From Marinobacter sp. 2_MG-2023 (GTDB lineage: Bacteria > Pseudomonadota > Gammaproteobacteria > Pseudomonadales > Oleiphilaceae), in NCBI RefSeq assembly GCF_030546935.1, contig NZ_JAUOPH010000006.1, forward strand, positions 124,001-188,000: a stretch of 64,000 nucleotides of DNA, given 5' to 3'. The translations under genes and the position numbers were made by a program. The notes under the pieces are model-generated. The model searched no databases, was not told where the DNA came from, and saw only the letters and a list, made by a program, of their open reading frames with translations. This document shows, in pieces, positions 26,376 through 35,196 of the stretch (position 1 is its first letter; every line of letters starts with the position of its first letter).

Positions 26376-27818
26376 TTACATGTAGGGGATCAAAGATTCC
26401 CCATACAAGTGCAGATCCTCCAGAATCTGCTGCTTCTGCGGCGTCAGCTCCGGATCAGTCGCAAGCCTTTGCAGCTCAAGTCCAAATGCCTCAAGCGAGA
26501 GCCAGCCTTTCTTCGGTGCCATCAACCGCTGAGACCGAAATGTCTCCCAACGTTCGGCCTCCTCACTGGTCAGCGAATCCGGGTAATTGCGAGCGCGATA
26601 CCGGAACAAGAGTTCCTGCAAGCGCTCGTCTTTAAAATTGAACGTCTCCTCCACCAAGGCTTCCGGCGGTGTTTGCAGCACACGGTTCAGCTCATTACGA
26701 TCCGCAGGTGATATAAAGCCGCCGGCATAAAGCTGTTCGTCGGGATCGGTCAGGTCGCCGTCGTGGGGTTGATCGAAGGCTTCGGCGATTCTCTCCGCCA
26801 AGCCCGGAGCTTTTCGTATGAGTGAGAGGTTGGCGCGAAGCGTGTCACCGTTCAGCTCAAGCTCAGCCAACCGCTCAGCAGAAAGCGTGGTGAGCATGTT
26901 TGCAGGTGCCAACACAGGGCATTTATTCAGCTGAACACTTTTCAGAGGGAATCGTTTCGTGTCCCCTAACTGCGCCTGAGAGGTAAACACTCGCTCCCGA
27001 ATTTGCTCGGGTGTAGCGTTAATCAGCTCACTCGGGTCTTCCCGCAGGTCGTATACAATCACCAGGTTCTTGTTCGTGGGGTGGTCAGCGAGCGGCGCGA
27101 CCATGGCGCAGCATCCGCGCGTGGCCGGATATTTCGCGGAGATGTGGAAGACCGGCTTCATAGCGGCGGTATCCAGCATGGCGCGGGCGGAGTGTTTGTC
27201 CTTGTTATTCAGAACAAAATCGAACAGCTTGGGCTGCTTTTCCTTTATCAACTTAGCAACCGCAAGGGTCGCTTCCACATCCGACATGGCATCATGGGCG
27301 GCTTCGTGGGCAATACCGTTCGCGGTGGTCAGCGCCTCCAGTTTAAAGCTAGGGCTGCCATCCTCTTTACGCGGCCAGTTGATGCCTTCGGGGCGAAGCG
27401 CGTAGGTCAGCCGGACCATATCAATAATATCCCAGCGGGAATTCCCGTTCTGCCATTCACGGGCATAAGGGTCACGCAGGTTACGGTAGAGGGTATGGCG
27501 GGTTACTTCGTCATCAAATCGCAGGCTGTTGTAGCCTACTACGCAGGTGCCCGGCTGGCTGAATGCCTCGTTAATCTGAGCGATGAATTCCGTTTCCGGA
27601 AAGCCCTCTTCCATGGCTTTCTGAGGCGTAATACCCGTAATCAGGCAGGCTTCCGGTGATGGCAGGTAGTCATCGGTGGGTTTGCAGTAAATGACCAGCG
27701 GATCTTCAATAATATTCAGATCGGCATCGGTTCGCACACCGGCAAACTGGGAAGGATGGTCATGAACCGGGTCTACACCAAAGGTTTCGTAATCGTGCCA
27801 GTAAAACGAGCGGATCAA
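26376..27818 (-). CDS. sbcB: Exodeoxyribonuclease I
   Basis: A 480-residue 3' to 5' single-strand-specific exonuclease of the DEDD family, used in mismatch repair and recombination. The first exonuclease motif is YWHDYETFG with D9 and E11. It is followed by VVGYNSLRFDDEVTRH (motif II) and HEAAHDAMSDVEATL (motif III with H and D). The SH3-like and C-terminal helical regions follow, ending LHLYGESLIPYM. The length matches E. coli ExoI (475). It is a single gene; the neighbouring genes are unrelated. Confidence 0.97.
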   Translation of the reverse strand: MIRSFYWHDYETFGVDPVHDHPSQFAGVRTDADLNIIEDPLVIYCKPTDDYLPSPEACLITGITPQKAMEEGFPETEFIAQINEAFSQPGTCVVGYNSLRFDDEVTRHTLYRNLRDPYAREWQNGNSRWDIIDMVRLTYALRPEGINWPRKEDGSPSFKLEALTTANGIAHEAAHDAMSDVEATLAVAKLIKEKQPKLFDFVLNNKDKHSARAMLDTAAMKPVFHISAKYPATRGCCAMVAPLADHPTNKNLVIVYDLREDPSELINATPEQIRERVFTSQAQLGDTKRFPLKSVQLNKCPVLAPANMLTTLSAERLAELELNGDTLRANLSLIRKAPGLAERIAEAFDQPHDGDLTDPDEQLYAGGFISPADRNELNRVLQTPPEALVEETFNFKDERLQELLFRYRARNYPDSLTSEEAERWETFRSQRLMAPKKGWLSLEAFGLELQRLATDPELTPQKQQILEDLHLYGESLIPYM

Positions 27819-27866
27819 GGGAAGGCTCCTGCCTTGTGGATCATTGAATTCAGGAGTCTAACAAAA

Positions 27867-28745
27867 TCAAAACAGCTTGGTACCCATATCCACCCGATGA
27901 GTCTGCAGGCGTGACACCCCCTGATTGATCAGCGTATTCATATCAACCTTCATGTTGGTGGGCAGGTTAATGAACACACCCTTACCGGCATTGATCACGT
28001 TTGCGCCATCCGGGCTATTCCACTCGACGCCTTCGCGCTGGAAACCGATAAAGAAGTCATCCGTAAAACCGGTGGTCGTATCCCCGTTATCGGTACCCAC
28101 GATAACCGATTGCAAATGACTCATGGGGGCGCAGTTTACGCCAGCAGAACAATCTGTGGTGTCATCGTTGATTCCGATATGCGTCGCCCGGTAATCCGTT
28201 GCGCTACTGGTGGCGTTGAACAACGTGGCGTCGTGCTCGGTGCCGGCGCTGTCTGTCAGTTTCAGACCAATGTTACCGCTGAAACTACTGGTAAGAGAAG
28301 AAACCGATCCACGCGCCTGCTGGAACCCTATGCGGAATCCCGACAACTGGGTTTTATCGTGATCTTCTGCCAGCTCAATATAGGGCTGAACCGCCTCGAA
28401 AGGCACAACCTCTCCCACTGCATAGGTATTGCCGTCATGCTGAACAGCCGAGGCATCGCGGGAGATATGGCCAAGTGCAATATGAGATGCGGAGAAATCC
28501 GAGCCGCCATTGATCTCACCAATTCTCGCATCATCAATATTTACCCTCGTTTCCACATCCATGCCAAGGGTCATGCGAGTAAATTCGTGCGAGGCGCCAG
28601 AGATATTTTCAATCTCCATAAAGGCCTGCCCCGTCACATCACCCATCGCCGATTCGGAAATCGGCTCCAGTTCAGCCTGGGCTAAAGGCGCGAAACCAAG
28701 GCACAAAGTGATGAGAGCGGCGTATCCATACGCATGGTGTTGCAT
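27867..28745 (-). CDS. Secreted protein of unknown function with GDVTGQAF-type N terminus
   Basis: A 292-residue protein with a clear signal peptide (cleavage expected after AQA, near residue 24). The mature N terminus LEPISESAMGDVTGQAF resembles a motif seen at the start of a family of envelope proteins in marine gammaproteobacteria; I do not know a function for that family. The rest is beta-rich, with many Gly, Asp, Ser and Thr, and one close Cys pair in TTDCSAGVNCAP. No membrane helix other than the signal is seen. It stands alone, divergent from a receiver-CheC regulator. It might form a surface or outer-membrane beta structure, but this is inference. Confidence 0.7.
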   Translation of the reverse strand: MQHHAYGYAALITLCLGFAPLAQAELEPISESAMGDVTGQAFMEIENISGASHEFTRMTLGMDVETRVNIDDARIGEINGGSDFSASHIALGHISRDASAVQHDGNTYAVGEVVPFEAVQPYIELAEDHDKTQLSGFRIGFQQARGSVSSLTSSFSGNIGLKLTDSAGTEHDATLFNATSSATDYRATHIGINDDTTDCSAGVNCAPMSHLQSVIVGTDNGDTTTGFTDDFFIGFQREGVEWNSPDGANVINAGKGVFINLPTNMKVDMNTLINQGVSRLQTHRVDMGTKLF

Positions 28746-28956
28746 AGCAGTGTCTCGGGTTAAGGGTTTGCACGGTCACTTTTAATTTTACCGGTGCACT
28801 CAGGGAACCTATACTTGCAATTAACAACTTCTTCTTAGCACATACTCACTATAGCGGAGACCACACGGGCTATAGGGTGAGCTCAGTCACAAACACGGAT
28901 AACAAACGGTTACATTTCACTGGCATTCAAAACAAACTTAAAAGGTGTCGTTAGCG

Positions 28957-28984
28957 TGTACATATGTAAGCGTGCTGTTATACT
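28957..28984 (+). promoter_or_regulatory. Putative sigma-70 promoter of the receiver-CheC/diguanylate cyclase operon
   Basis: TGTACA (28957-28962) and TATACT (28979-28984), spacer 16, lie about 45 bases before the translation start. The 290-base divergent region otherwise shows no clear element. Confidence 0.45.
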
Positions 28985-29035
28985 TCGCACTGATAAAATT
29001 AATGAAACGATATTCAATCTTTCCTGGCAACAGTC

Positions 29036-30067
29036 ATGACCACCCGAATACTCATCTGTGACGATTCCGCGCTTGCCAGAAAACAGATGGCGAGAGCCCT
29101 ACCCTCAGGCCTTGCAGATACCATTCTTTTTGCCCACAACGGCGTAGAAGCTCTTAACAAACTTCGGGCGCACGAAGCCGATCTGATGTTTCTCGACCTC
29201 AACATGCCAGAGATGGATGGCTATGAGGTTCTGGAACGCGTACTGGCTGAAGACCTGCCCATCATGACCATCGTGGTCTCAGGCGACATTCAGCCGGAAG
29301 CTCGGGAACGGGTACGCAAACTCGGCGCCATAGACTTTATAAAAAAGCCGACAGACCTGGCCGTTGTGCTCAGCCTACTTGCTGATTACGGCTTTTATCG
29401 CCCCGGCGACCTTGAAAGTGCCGCGCTGAGCGACAGTGAGCTGAATCCCGGCGATGAGTCTCCGGCACAGGAAATTTCGATTTCACTGAACGATTACCTG
29501 CAGGAAATATCCAACGTCGCCATGGGGCGTTCATCAGACCTGCTTGCGCGGCTGTTAAGGGTGTTCGTAAAGCAGCCCATCCCCAAAGTCGCTTTTATTG
29601 CCAATTCCGAACTCCACATGGCCATCTCGGCCGCACACGACAGAGATACCTATTCTGCTGTGTGTCAGGGCTTCACGGGCGCAGGTGTTGCTGGCGAGGC
29701 GCTATTGCTGTTTGCAGACGCCAGCTTCCGGGAAATGGCCAAACTCCTCCATTACGAGACGCTTGAGGGTGAATCCGTCAACGTCGAAGTGTTGATGGAT
29801 ATGTCCAGCATACTGTTCGGGGCTTTTCTCAAAGGTATGGGCGACCAACTGGACCTGAAGCTTGGCCTTGGTCACCCAAGCGTACTAGGACAGCACCGGC
29901 AGATCGCAGACCTGCTCGAACACCAGAGCTCCCGCGATGAACAGCTCCTGTGCATTGAACTCAGTTACACATTGGAAGACCGGGATATACAGTGCGACAT
30001 GCTGGTGCTGCTTACGGAGGATTCAGTGCCCTTCCTGGAACAACGCCTTCAATACCTGACGGACTGA
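29036..30067 (+). CDS. Response regulator with CheC/CheX-like phosphatase domain
   Basis: A 343-residue protein. Residues 1-120 are a receiver domain: D9-D10, phospho-acceptor D54 in MFLDLNMPEMDG, Ser in VVSGD and Lys in FIKKPTD. A linker is followed by a CheC/CheX-like domain (about residues 150-343) with repeated ISLNDYLQEISNVAMGRSSDLLARL and VEVLMDMSSILFGAFLKGMG segments; these are the two helix motifs of CheC-type chemotaxis phosphatases. Such fusions occur next to diguanylate cyclases, and the next gene, 4 bases downstream, is one. A role in controlling the phosphorylation state of another receiver is inferred. Confidence 0.85.
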   Translation: MTTRILICDDSALARKQMARALPSGLADTILFAHNGVEALNKLRAHEADLMFLDLNMPEMDGYEVLERVLAEDLPIMTIVVSGDIQPEARERVRKLGAIDFIKKPTDLAVVLSLLADYGFYRPGDLESAALSDSELNPGDESPAQEISISLNDYLQEISNVAMGRSSDLLARLLRVFVKQPIPKVAFIANSELHMAISAAHDRDTYSAVCQGFTGAGVAGEALLLFADASFREMAKLLHYETLEGESVNVEVLMDMSSILFGAFLKGMGDQLDLKLGLGHPSVLGQHRQIADLLEHQSSRDEQLLCIELSYTLEDRDIQCDMLVLLTEDSVPFLEQRLQYLTD

Positions 30068-30070
30068 ACC

Positions 30071-31033
30071 ATGACACTAGACGAAACTGAAGCCCAATCT
30101 TTCCACTGGCTGGTGGATATGCTGGAATCCGTTGAGGTTGGCCTGGTGGTACTGGATCTGGAGTTCCGAGTGCAGGCATGGAACGGGTTTATGGAAAACC
30201 ACAGCGGCATCACCGCCAGCAAAATCCGAAATCGAGTATTGTTCGAGCTGTTCCCCGATATCCCGGAAGCCTGGCTTACCCGCAAAGTGGACGCAGTTGC
30301 GCTGCTGAACACCCGTGCCTTCACCTCCTGGGAACAACGGCCCTACCTGTTCCGGTTTCGTAATACGCGCCCCATTACCGGAACAGAAGACTATATGTTC
30401 CAGAACCTCACCATCAGCCCGCTTTCAGGCAGTTCCGGGCAGGTGGAGAAGATATGCCTTATGGTCTACGACGTAACCGATATCGCCTCTGGCAAACGCG
30501 CACTGGAGCGGGCAAACGAGCAACTCGCCAAACTCAGCATGACCGACCGGTTAACCAACCTGCTGAACAGAGGCACCTGGGAGAACCTGGTGGATGCAGA
30601 GTTTGAACGTTATCGCCGCTATAACCAGGCAACCAGCCTTGTTATGTTTGATATCGATTTCTTCAAAAAGGTTAACGATAGCTACGGCCACCTGGTTGGT
30701 GATGAGGTAATCAAACATGCGGCTACAACCGCCAAACATAACTTACGGCAATCCGACAGTATCGGCCGTTATGGCGGTGAAGAATTCGGAATAATATTAC
30801 CGGAAACCGATGTTGAAGGAGCTCGCATAATATGTGAGCGCATACGAGAAAGTATTAATGATAGCGTTGTTCAGACCACGATTGCCCCTATTCGTTATAC
30901 GGTGAGCGTAGGTATTGCACAACTAGATCATGCCGCAAAAAGCTATATGGAATGGATGCAGCAAGCAGACGAAGCTTTGTATGCTGCAAAGAACGGCGGA
31001 AGAAATCGCGTCATCGTTTTTGATCAGCTTTAA
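30071..31033 (+). CDS. PAS-domain diguanylate cyclase
   Basis: A 320-residue cytosolic enzyme that makes cyclic di-GMP from two GTP. The N-terminal about 125 residues are a PAS domain (MLESVEVGLVVLDLEFRVQA, W-rich core). A short coiled linker (ALERANEQLAKL) leads into the GGDEF domain, which begins MTDRLTNLLNRGTW. The active-site motif is GGEEF (residues 235-239), and an RxxD inhibitory site (R226 to D229) lies 5 residues before it, so both activity and product feedback are expected. There is no membrane segment. It is co-transcribed with the receiver-CheC gene and ends at a strong terminator. Confidence 0.93.
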   Translation: MTLDETEAQSFHWLVDMLESVEVGLVVLDLEFRVQAWNGFMENHSGITASKIRNRVLFELFPDIPEAWLTRKVDAVALLNTRAFTSWEQRPYLFRFRNTRPITGTEDYMFQNLTISPLSGSSGQVEKICLMVYDVTDIASGKRALERANEQLAKLSMTDRLTNLLNRGTWENLVDAEFERYRRYNQATSLVMFDIDFFKKVNDSYGHLVGDEVIKHAATTAKHNLRQSDSIGRYGGEEFGIILPETDVEGARIICERIRESINDSVVQTTIAPIRYTVSVGIAQLDHAAKSYMEWMQQADEALYAAKNGGRNRVIVFDQL

Positions 31034-31040
31034 TTCAGAC

Positions 31041-31079
31041 AAAAAAAGGGCCAGGTGAATTTATCATCTGGCCCTTTTT
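31041..31079. terminator. Bidirectional intrinsic terminator
   Basis: A stem GGGCCAG / CTGGCCC, extended by inner TGA/TCA pairing, is flanked by A7 on the left and T5 on the right. It lies between the convergent cyclase and mvaT-like genes and can serve both. Confidence 0.92.
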
Positions 31080-31093
31080 AGATACCCGGCTGA

Positions 31094-31462
31094 TCAGTCT
31101 TGCTGCCAGCTCTGTACCGCTTCTTTGCCGTGCTTTTCACGCCACTCGTTCAGAACCTTATGGTTACCGCCGCGGGTTTTAACCACTTCACCGGTATGCG
31201 GGTTCTTATAGGTTTTCATCGGTCGCTTGGCACGTGTGCTTGTGCTGCCTTCCGCTTTGGCACCAGCAATAGAAGGGTCAATCGCCGTCAGAATCTGAAG
31301 TACATGCTTCGGAGACTTGTCATATTCCTTCATCAGCTCACGAATGCTGTTCTCAAACGCCAGTTCGCGTTTCAGAGACTGATCCTGTTCCAGTTGGTTA
31401 ATCTCATCCGCAAGCTTTTCCATAAGCTGCTTCTTCTGGTAATAATCGTTAATCTTTGCCAT
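31094..31462 (-). CDS. MvaT-like H-NS family nucleoid protein
   Basis: A 122-residue DNA-binding protein. An N-terminal coiled coil for oligomerisation (YYQKKQLMEKLADEINQLEQ, residues about 7-60) leads to a C-terminal DNA-binding part with YKNPHTGEVVKTRGGNHK. The RGGNHK loop is the AT-pincer of MvaT/MvaU proteins of pseudomonads. These coat AT-rich, often foreign, DNA and silence it. A strongly AT-rich segment of the polysaccharide locus starts 8 kb away, which would be a natural target, but this is inference. The gene is preceded by an AT-rich 190-base leader, consistent with autoregulation. Confidence 0.92.
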   Translation of the reverse strand: MAKINDYYQKKQLMEKLADEINQLEQDQSLKRELAFENSIRELMKEYDKSPKHVLQILTAIDPSIAGAKAEGSTSTRAKRPMKTYKNPHTGEVVKTRGGNHKVLNEWREKHGKEAVQSWQQD

Positions 31463-31651
31463 GAAGCTATAACCTTATATTTTCTGTGGATTCTAAAACG
31501 CGAGTTCTGAAACCCGAAACTGACCTTGGAATATCGAACAGTAGGATTCAAGGAATTCTTAGATCACAGGAATAATAAGTCATCGCTTTATAGTTGGCAA
31601 AGACTATTCATTTAACAGTCATTAATAAATTAAAATAGTTTGTTAATTACA

Positions 31652-33076
31652 TTACTTATCGGGTATGAGCACCCGCGAATGGTTCATCTCAATAAGTCGC
31701 TGCTTAAACTCAAGCTTTGCAGATTCATCCCCATGCACGATGCGGATCTCAGCCGGCTTCTTGGGAATACCTTCAATAAAGCGGATCAAATCTGATTGCC
31801 CCGCATGGGCAGAATAGCCTCCCACCTGATGTACGCTTGCCCTTATATCAAAGCGTTCACCATCCAAGTCTACCCATCCTCCCCTCGGACCATATGTGAG
31901 GATATCGCGGCCGGGCGTTCCCGCTGCTTGATAACCCACAAACAGAACATCGTTTCTGGCTTCTCCAAGCATCGCCTTGAGATAATTAACCACCCTACCC
32001 CCGGCGCACATCCCGGAGCCTGCCAGCACCACACAAGGCCTGTTAGAGCTGGCCAGATATTCCACTGCATTCAGGTGATCCGCGTGGGAATCGATCACCG
32101 TTAACTGTTCAAAAGAAAGCGGGTGCCTGCCCTGCTGAACCAGGTCGTTGGCTTCCGCATTCCAGAATGGCTTCAGCTTGCGATAGATGCCAGTGAATTC
32201 CGCCGCCAGGGGTGAGTCCACCACGATTTCCAAATCATCCCAGGCCAGGCCGTCCGCAACCGACTCGTTCCGAAACTCGTGTATCAGACCTTCCATCTCA
32301 TACAACAGCTCCTGAGTACGCCCGATACTGAATGCCGGAATCAACACTGTTCCGCCATCTGCCAACGCTCGCTCCAGAATGGCTTTCAGGCGATAACGAC
32401 GTGTTTCCCGGCTCTCATGATCCTTGTCACCGTATGTGCTCTCAATAACCAGCCGATCTGCCCTCTCCGGCGAAGCAGGTTCCTGCAACAAAGGCGCGTG
32501 GGGCGCGCCCAGATCACCGCTGAATACCACGCGTTCACGCTCATCGCCGGATACCGCGTCACACTCAACATAAGCCGAACCCAGTATGTGCCCTGCGCGC
32601 TGGAATCGAACGAAAAGCGAACAACTCGGCTCCGCAAAAACCTCATGCCACTGTCCGTAAGGCACAGGCACAAGCCGGGAGCGAATCAGCCCAAGTACGC
32701 GCTCAATCAGCGCCTTGTCCCGGGTAAAACCGATCTTCAAAGCATCTTCCAGAATTTCCGGCAACATAATCGCGGAAGGTTCCGAACAGATAATCGGCCC
32801 CTCAAACCCCGCCGCCAACAGGTAGGGAATTCGGCCGACGTGATCAATGTGCACGTGGGTAACAACGAGCGCGCGGATATGCGCAATGGGGAAATCAACG
32901 GAAAGGTTGGAAGCATCGGCGCTATCGCCCTTCTCTGCGCCCTGAAACAGGCCGCAGTCAATCAGGATGCCGGCAGAAGACGATTCGGAGGTGGGGTCTG
33001 ACCCCAAACCGAGGGTAAGTTCGTGGCAGGAGCCAGTGACACCAGATGTGGCGCCGTGGTGGGATAGTTTTATCAT
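31652..33076 (-). CDS. Beta-CASP metallo-beta-lactamase-fold protein (first of two)
   Basis: A 474-residue member of the metallo-beta-lactamase RNA/DNA-processing group. Motif 2 is HVHIDHVG, followed by AGHILGSAYVE (motif 3 His), FSGDLG (motif 4 Asp), ESTYGD, and the beta-CASP insert with IPAFSIGRTQELLYE and SGMCAGGRVVNYLK. The C-terminal QVGGYSAHAGQSDL gives the last His, and IVHGDESAKLEF is the Zn-dependent tail. These enzymes are typically RNases, often CPSF-like. ATG 33076 is chosen with AGGA upstream; an earlier in-frame start at 33112 would overlap the wbpM-like gene. A diverged paralogue is at 57106, on the far side of the polysaccharide locus. The substrate is unknown. Confidence 0.88.
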   Translation of the reverse strand: MIKLSHHGATSGVTGSCHELTLGLGSDPTSESSSAGILIDCGLFQGAEKGDSADASNLSVDFPIAHIRALVVTHVHIDHVGRIPYLLAAGFEGPIICSEPSAIMLPEILEDALKIGFTRDKALIERVLGLIRSRLVPVPYGQWHEVFAEPSCSLFVRFQRAGHILGSAYVECDAVSGDERERVVFSGDLGAPHAPLLQEPASPERADRLVIESTYGDKDHESRETRRYRLKAILERALADGGTVLIPAFSIGRTQELLYEMEGLIHEFRNESVADGLAWDDLEIVVDSPLAAEFTGIYRKLKPFWNAEANDLVQQGRHPLSFEQLTVIDSHADHLNAVEYLASSNRPCVVLAGSGMCAGGRVVNYLKAMLGEARNDVLFVGYQAAGTPGRDILTYGPRGGWVDLDGERFDIRASVHQVGGYSAHAGQSDLIRFIEGIPKKPAEIRIVHGDESAKLEFKQRLIEMNHSRVLIPDK

Positions 33077-33108
33077 GCACAACAGTCCTTGTTGTCTATT
33101 GTAATCAT

Positions 33109-35049
33109 TCAAACAGGCAGGCGATGTATTTTTCCTTTGCCCTCTTTTTCTACCGTCAGCTTATGGCCGCCATTGCACCACACGAGATCGGCCACATTGT
33201 CATTCGGCGTAAACCCAGTGGGTGCGCTTTTCAGCGTCTCGACAATCTCTCGGCAGTCAAATTCCTGGCTGGCCCGCGAAAGTTTGCCCAGGACCACTTC
33301 CAGGTCCTCCCACGCCATCGATACTTCCCGCGCCATCATAATGCGCGGGTGGGACGTGCCCTGAGGATCATCCCCAATCAACAGCTCCTCAAACAGCTTT
33401 TCACCCGGCCGTAATCCCGTGAAGACAACCTCAATGTCACCCTCTGGCCGATCCGGCGTTTTCTCCACAAGCCCCATCAAATGAATCATCTTGCGCGCCA
33501 GGTCGGCAATCTTAACCGGCTCACCCATATCCAATACAAACACCTCACCACCACGGCCCATGCTGCCAGCTTGCAGTACCAGCTGGCTGGCTTCCGGAAT
33601 AGTCATGAAGTAACGGATGATATCCTGGTGGGTAACCGTAATCGGCCCGCCATCGCGAATCTGGTCGCGGAACAGAGGCACGACAGAACCGGACGAGCCA
33701 AGGACATTGCCGAAACGCACCATCGAGAAAATCGTTTTGCTCTGCCGCTGAGCCAACCCTTGTAGTACCAGCTCCGCCATACGCTTGCTGGCACCCATCA
33801 CATTGGTGGGGCGAACGGCCTTATCGGTCGAGATCAGAACAAACCGCTCAACGCCGGCCGTAATGGCCGCCTCAGCTGCGTGAAGTGTGCCGAACGTATT
33901 GTTCTGCACCCCTTCAATCACGTTGTGCTCAACAAGAGGCACGTGTTTGTATGCAGCCGCATGATAAACCGTTTGAATACCGAAACTGCGCATCACCATC
34001 TCACACCGGCGACGATGAACCACACTGCCCAGAAGCGGGTGGATCTCTACACCCAGCCCGTCAATCCGGTTAATCGCCTGCAGCTCCCGCTCAATGGCAT
34101 AGAGAGAGTATTCAGACTGCTCGAACAGAACCAGAGCCCGGGGCCGGTGCTGAATGATCTGCCGGCAAAGCTCGGAACCAATGGAGCCGCCAGCGCCAGT
34201 TACCATCACTGCCTTGTTGTACAGGCTGGCCGCAACCTGAGCGTTATCCGGCCGCACGGGATCCCGACCTAGAAGATCCTCGATTTCCAGATCCCGAATA
34301 TCGTTAATCCGGGCCTGGCCTGCCACCAACTCTGACATGGAAGGAACCGTCTGAACCGGTAACTTCAGTGCTTCCAGTCGGTTAAGCAGCTGCCGGCGAT
34401 CGACCTGCTTTTCGACATCCAGGGCCAACAGCAAACGCTTCACGCCATGAACGCGAACAGCCTGTTCAAGATCGCTCAGAGCAACCACTGGCACTCCCGC
34501 GATCAAGGCCTTATGGTTAGCTTCCTGCAAGCCAATGAATACCACTGGGTGGTATTCCGTGCCCTGCTGCAAAGCCTTGGCCAATTGGGCGCCGGTTTCA
34601 CCCGCACCCACAATCGCTACCCACTCTTTACCCCGGTTGGAGGTGTGATGCACCAGCATGCGCACGCTCATGCGGCTGCCGCCGACGAAGATAAAAGCCA
34701 CGGCAGCATAGATGATCGGGACGGAGCGAGGGATCTGAACTTGAAGGCTATAACCGAGGATGATTAGCACGAGGGCAGAGGTGCCGACACCCATGATAAT
34801 AGTTAGGAAGGCTCGGTCGCTCATGTAGCGAACGACTGCGCGATACAGGCCAAAACGGACGAATACACCTAAGGTGAAAACAACCGTTAGTGCAGAAACC
34901 AGTAGTTGGCCCTGATTCGGTAACCAAAGGCTTTGCTCTAAACGCAGTGCGAAAGATGCCCAGAGGGCAAACGATAGCACCACTGCATCTACAGTTAGGG
35001 AAACGATGCGCTTTTGTAGACGAGAAAGTCTCAAAAATTGCTTGAACAT
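33109..35049 (-). CDS. WbpM/CapD-type membrane NDP-sugar 4,6-dehydratase
   Basis: A 646-residue inner-membrane enzyme. Four N-terminal membrane helices (about residues 12-130) and a Rossmann-like domain (GAGETGAQLAKAL) precede the extended SDR domain, with cofactor motif VTGAGGSIGSEL and the active-site region STDKAVRPTNVMGASKRMAE. This is the sequence of WbpM/PglF-type UDP-GlcNAc 4,6-dehydratases, which make UDP-4-keto-6-deoxy-GlcNAc. The start at ATG 35049 has AAGGA upstream. It is the last sugar gene of the locus, 147 bases after ugd. Together with the reductase at 36946 and the transferase at 36379 it probably builds the first sugar (D-QuiNAc or D-FucNAc type). Confidence 0.9.
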   Translation of the reverse strand: MFKQFLRLSRLQKRIVSLTVDAVVLSFALWASFALRLEQSLWLPNQGQLLVSALTVVFTLGVFVRFGLYRAVVRYMSDRAFLTIIMGVGTSALVLIILGYSLQVQIPRSVPIIYAAVAFIFVGGSRMSVRMLVHHTSNRGKEWVAIVGAGETGAQLAKALQQGTEYHPVVFIGLQEANHKALIAGVPVVALSDLEQAVRVHGVKRLLLALDVEKQVDRRQLLNRLEALKLPVQTVPSMSELVAGQARINDIRDLEIEDLLGRDPVRPDNAQVAASLYNKAVMVTGAGGSIGSELCRQIIQHRPRALVLFEQSEYSLYAIERELQAINRIDGLGVEIHPLLGSVVHRRRCEMVMRSFGIQTVYHAAAYKHVPLVEHNVIEGVQNNTFGTLHAAEAAITAGVERFVLISTDKAVRPTNVMGASKRMAELVLQGLAQRQSKTIFSMVRFGNVLGSSGSVVPLFRDQIRDGGPITVTHQDIIRYFMTIPEASQLVLQAGSMGRGGEVFVLDMGEPVKIADLARKMIHLMGLVEKTPDRPEGDIEVVFTGLRPGEKLFEELLIGDDPQGTSHPRIMMAREVSMAWEDLEVVLGKLSRASQEFDCREIVETLKSAPTGFTPNDNVADLVWCNGGHKLTVEKEGKGKIHRLPV

Positions 35050-35196
35050 GTTTCTAATCCTTAAGAAAGCAATACCCAAACGATGGTAGAGCGCTCATAA
35101 AACGTAACCTAAGTAGGGGAGGATGAGCATCAATTTTTGTGAACACACAGGGACCACCCAAAGCCTTGTTTCTTGATAAATAACGCCGGAAGCCTG

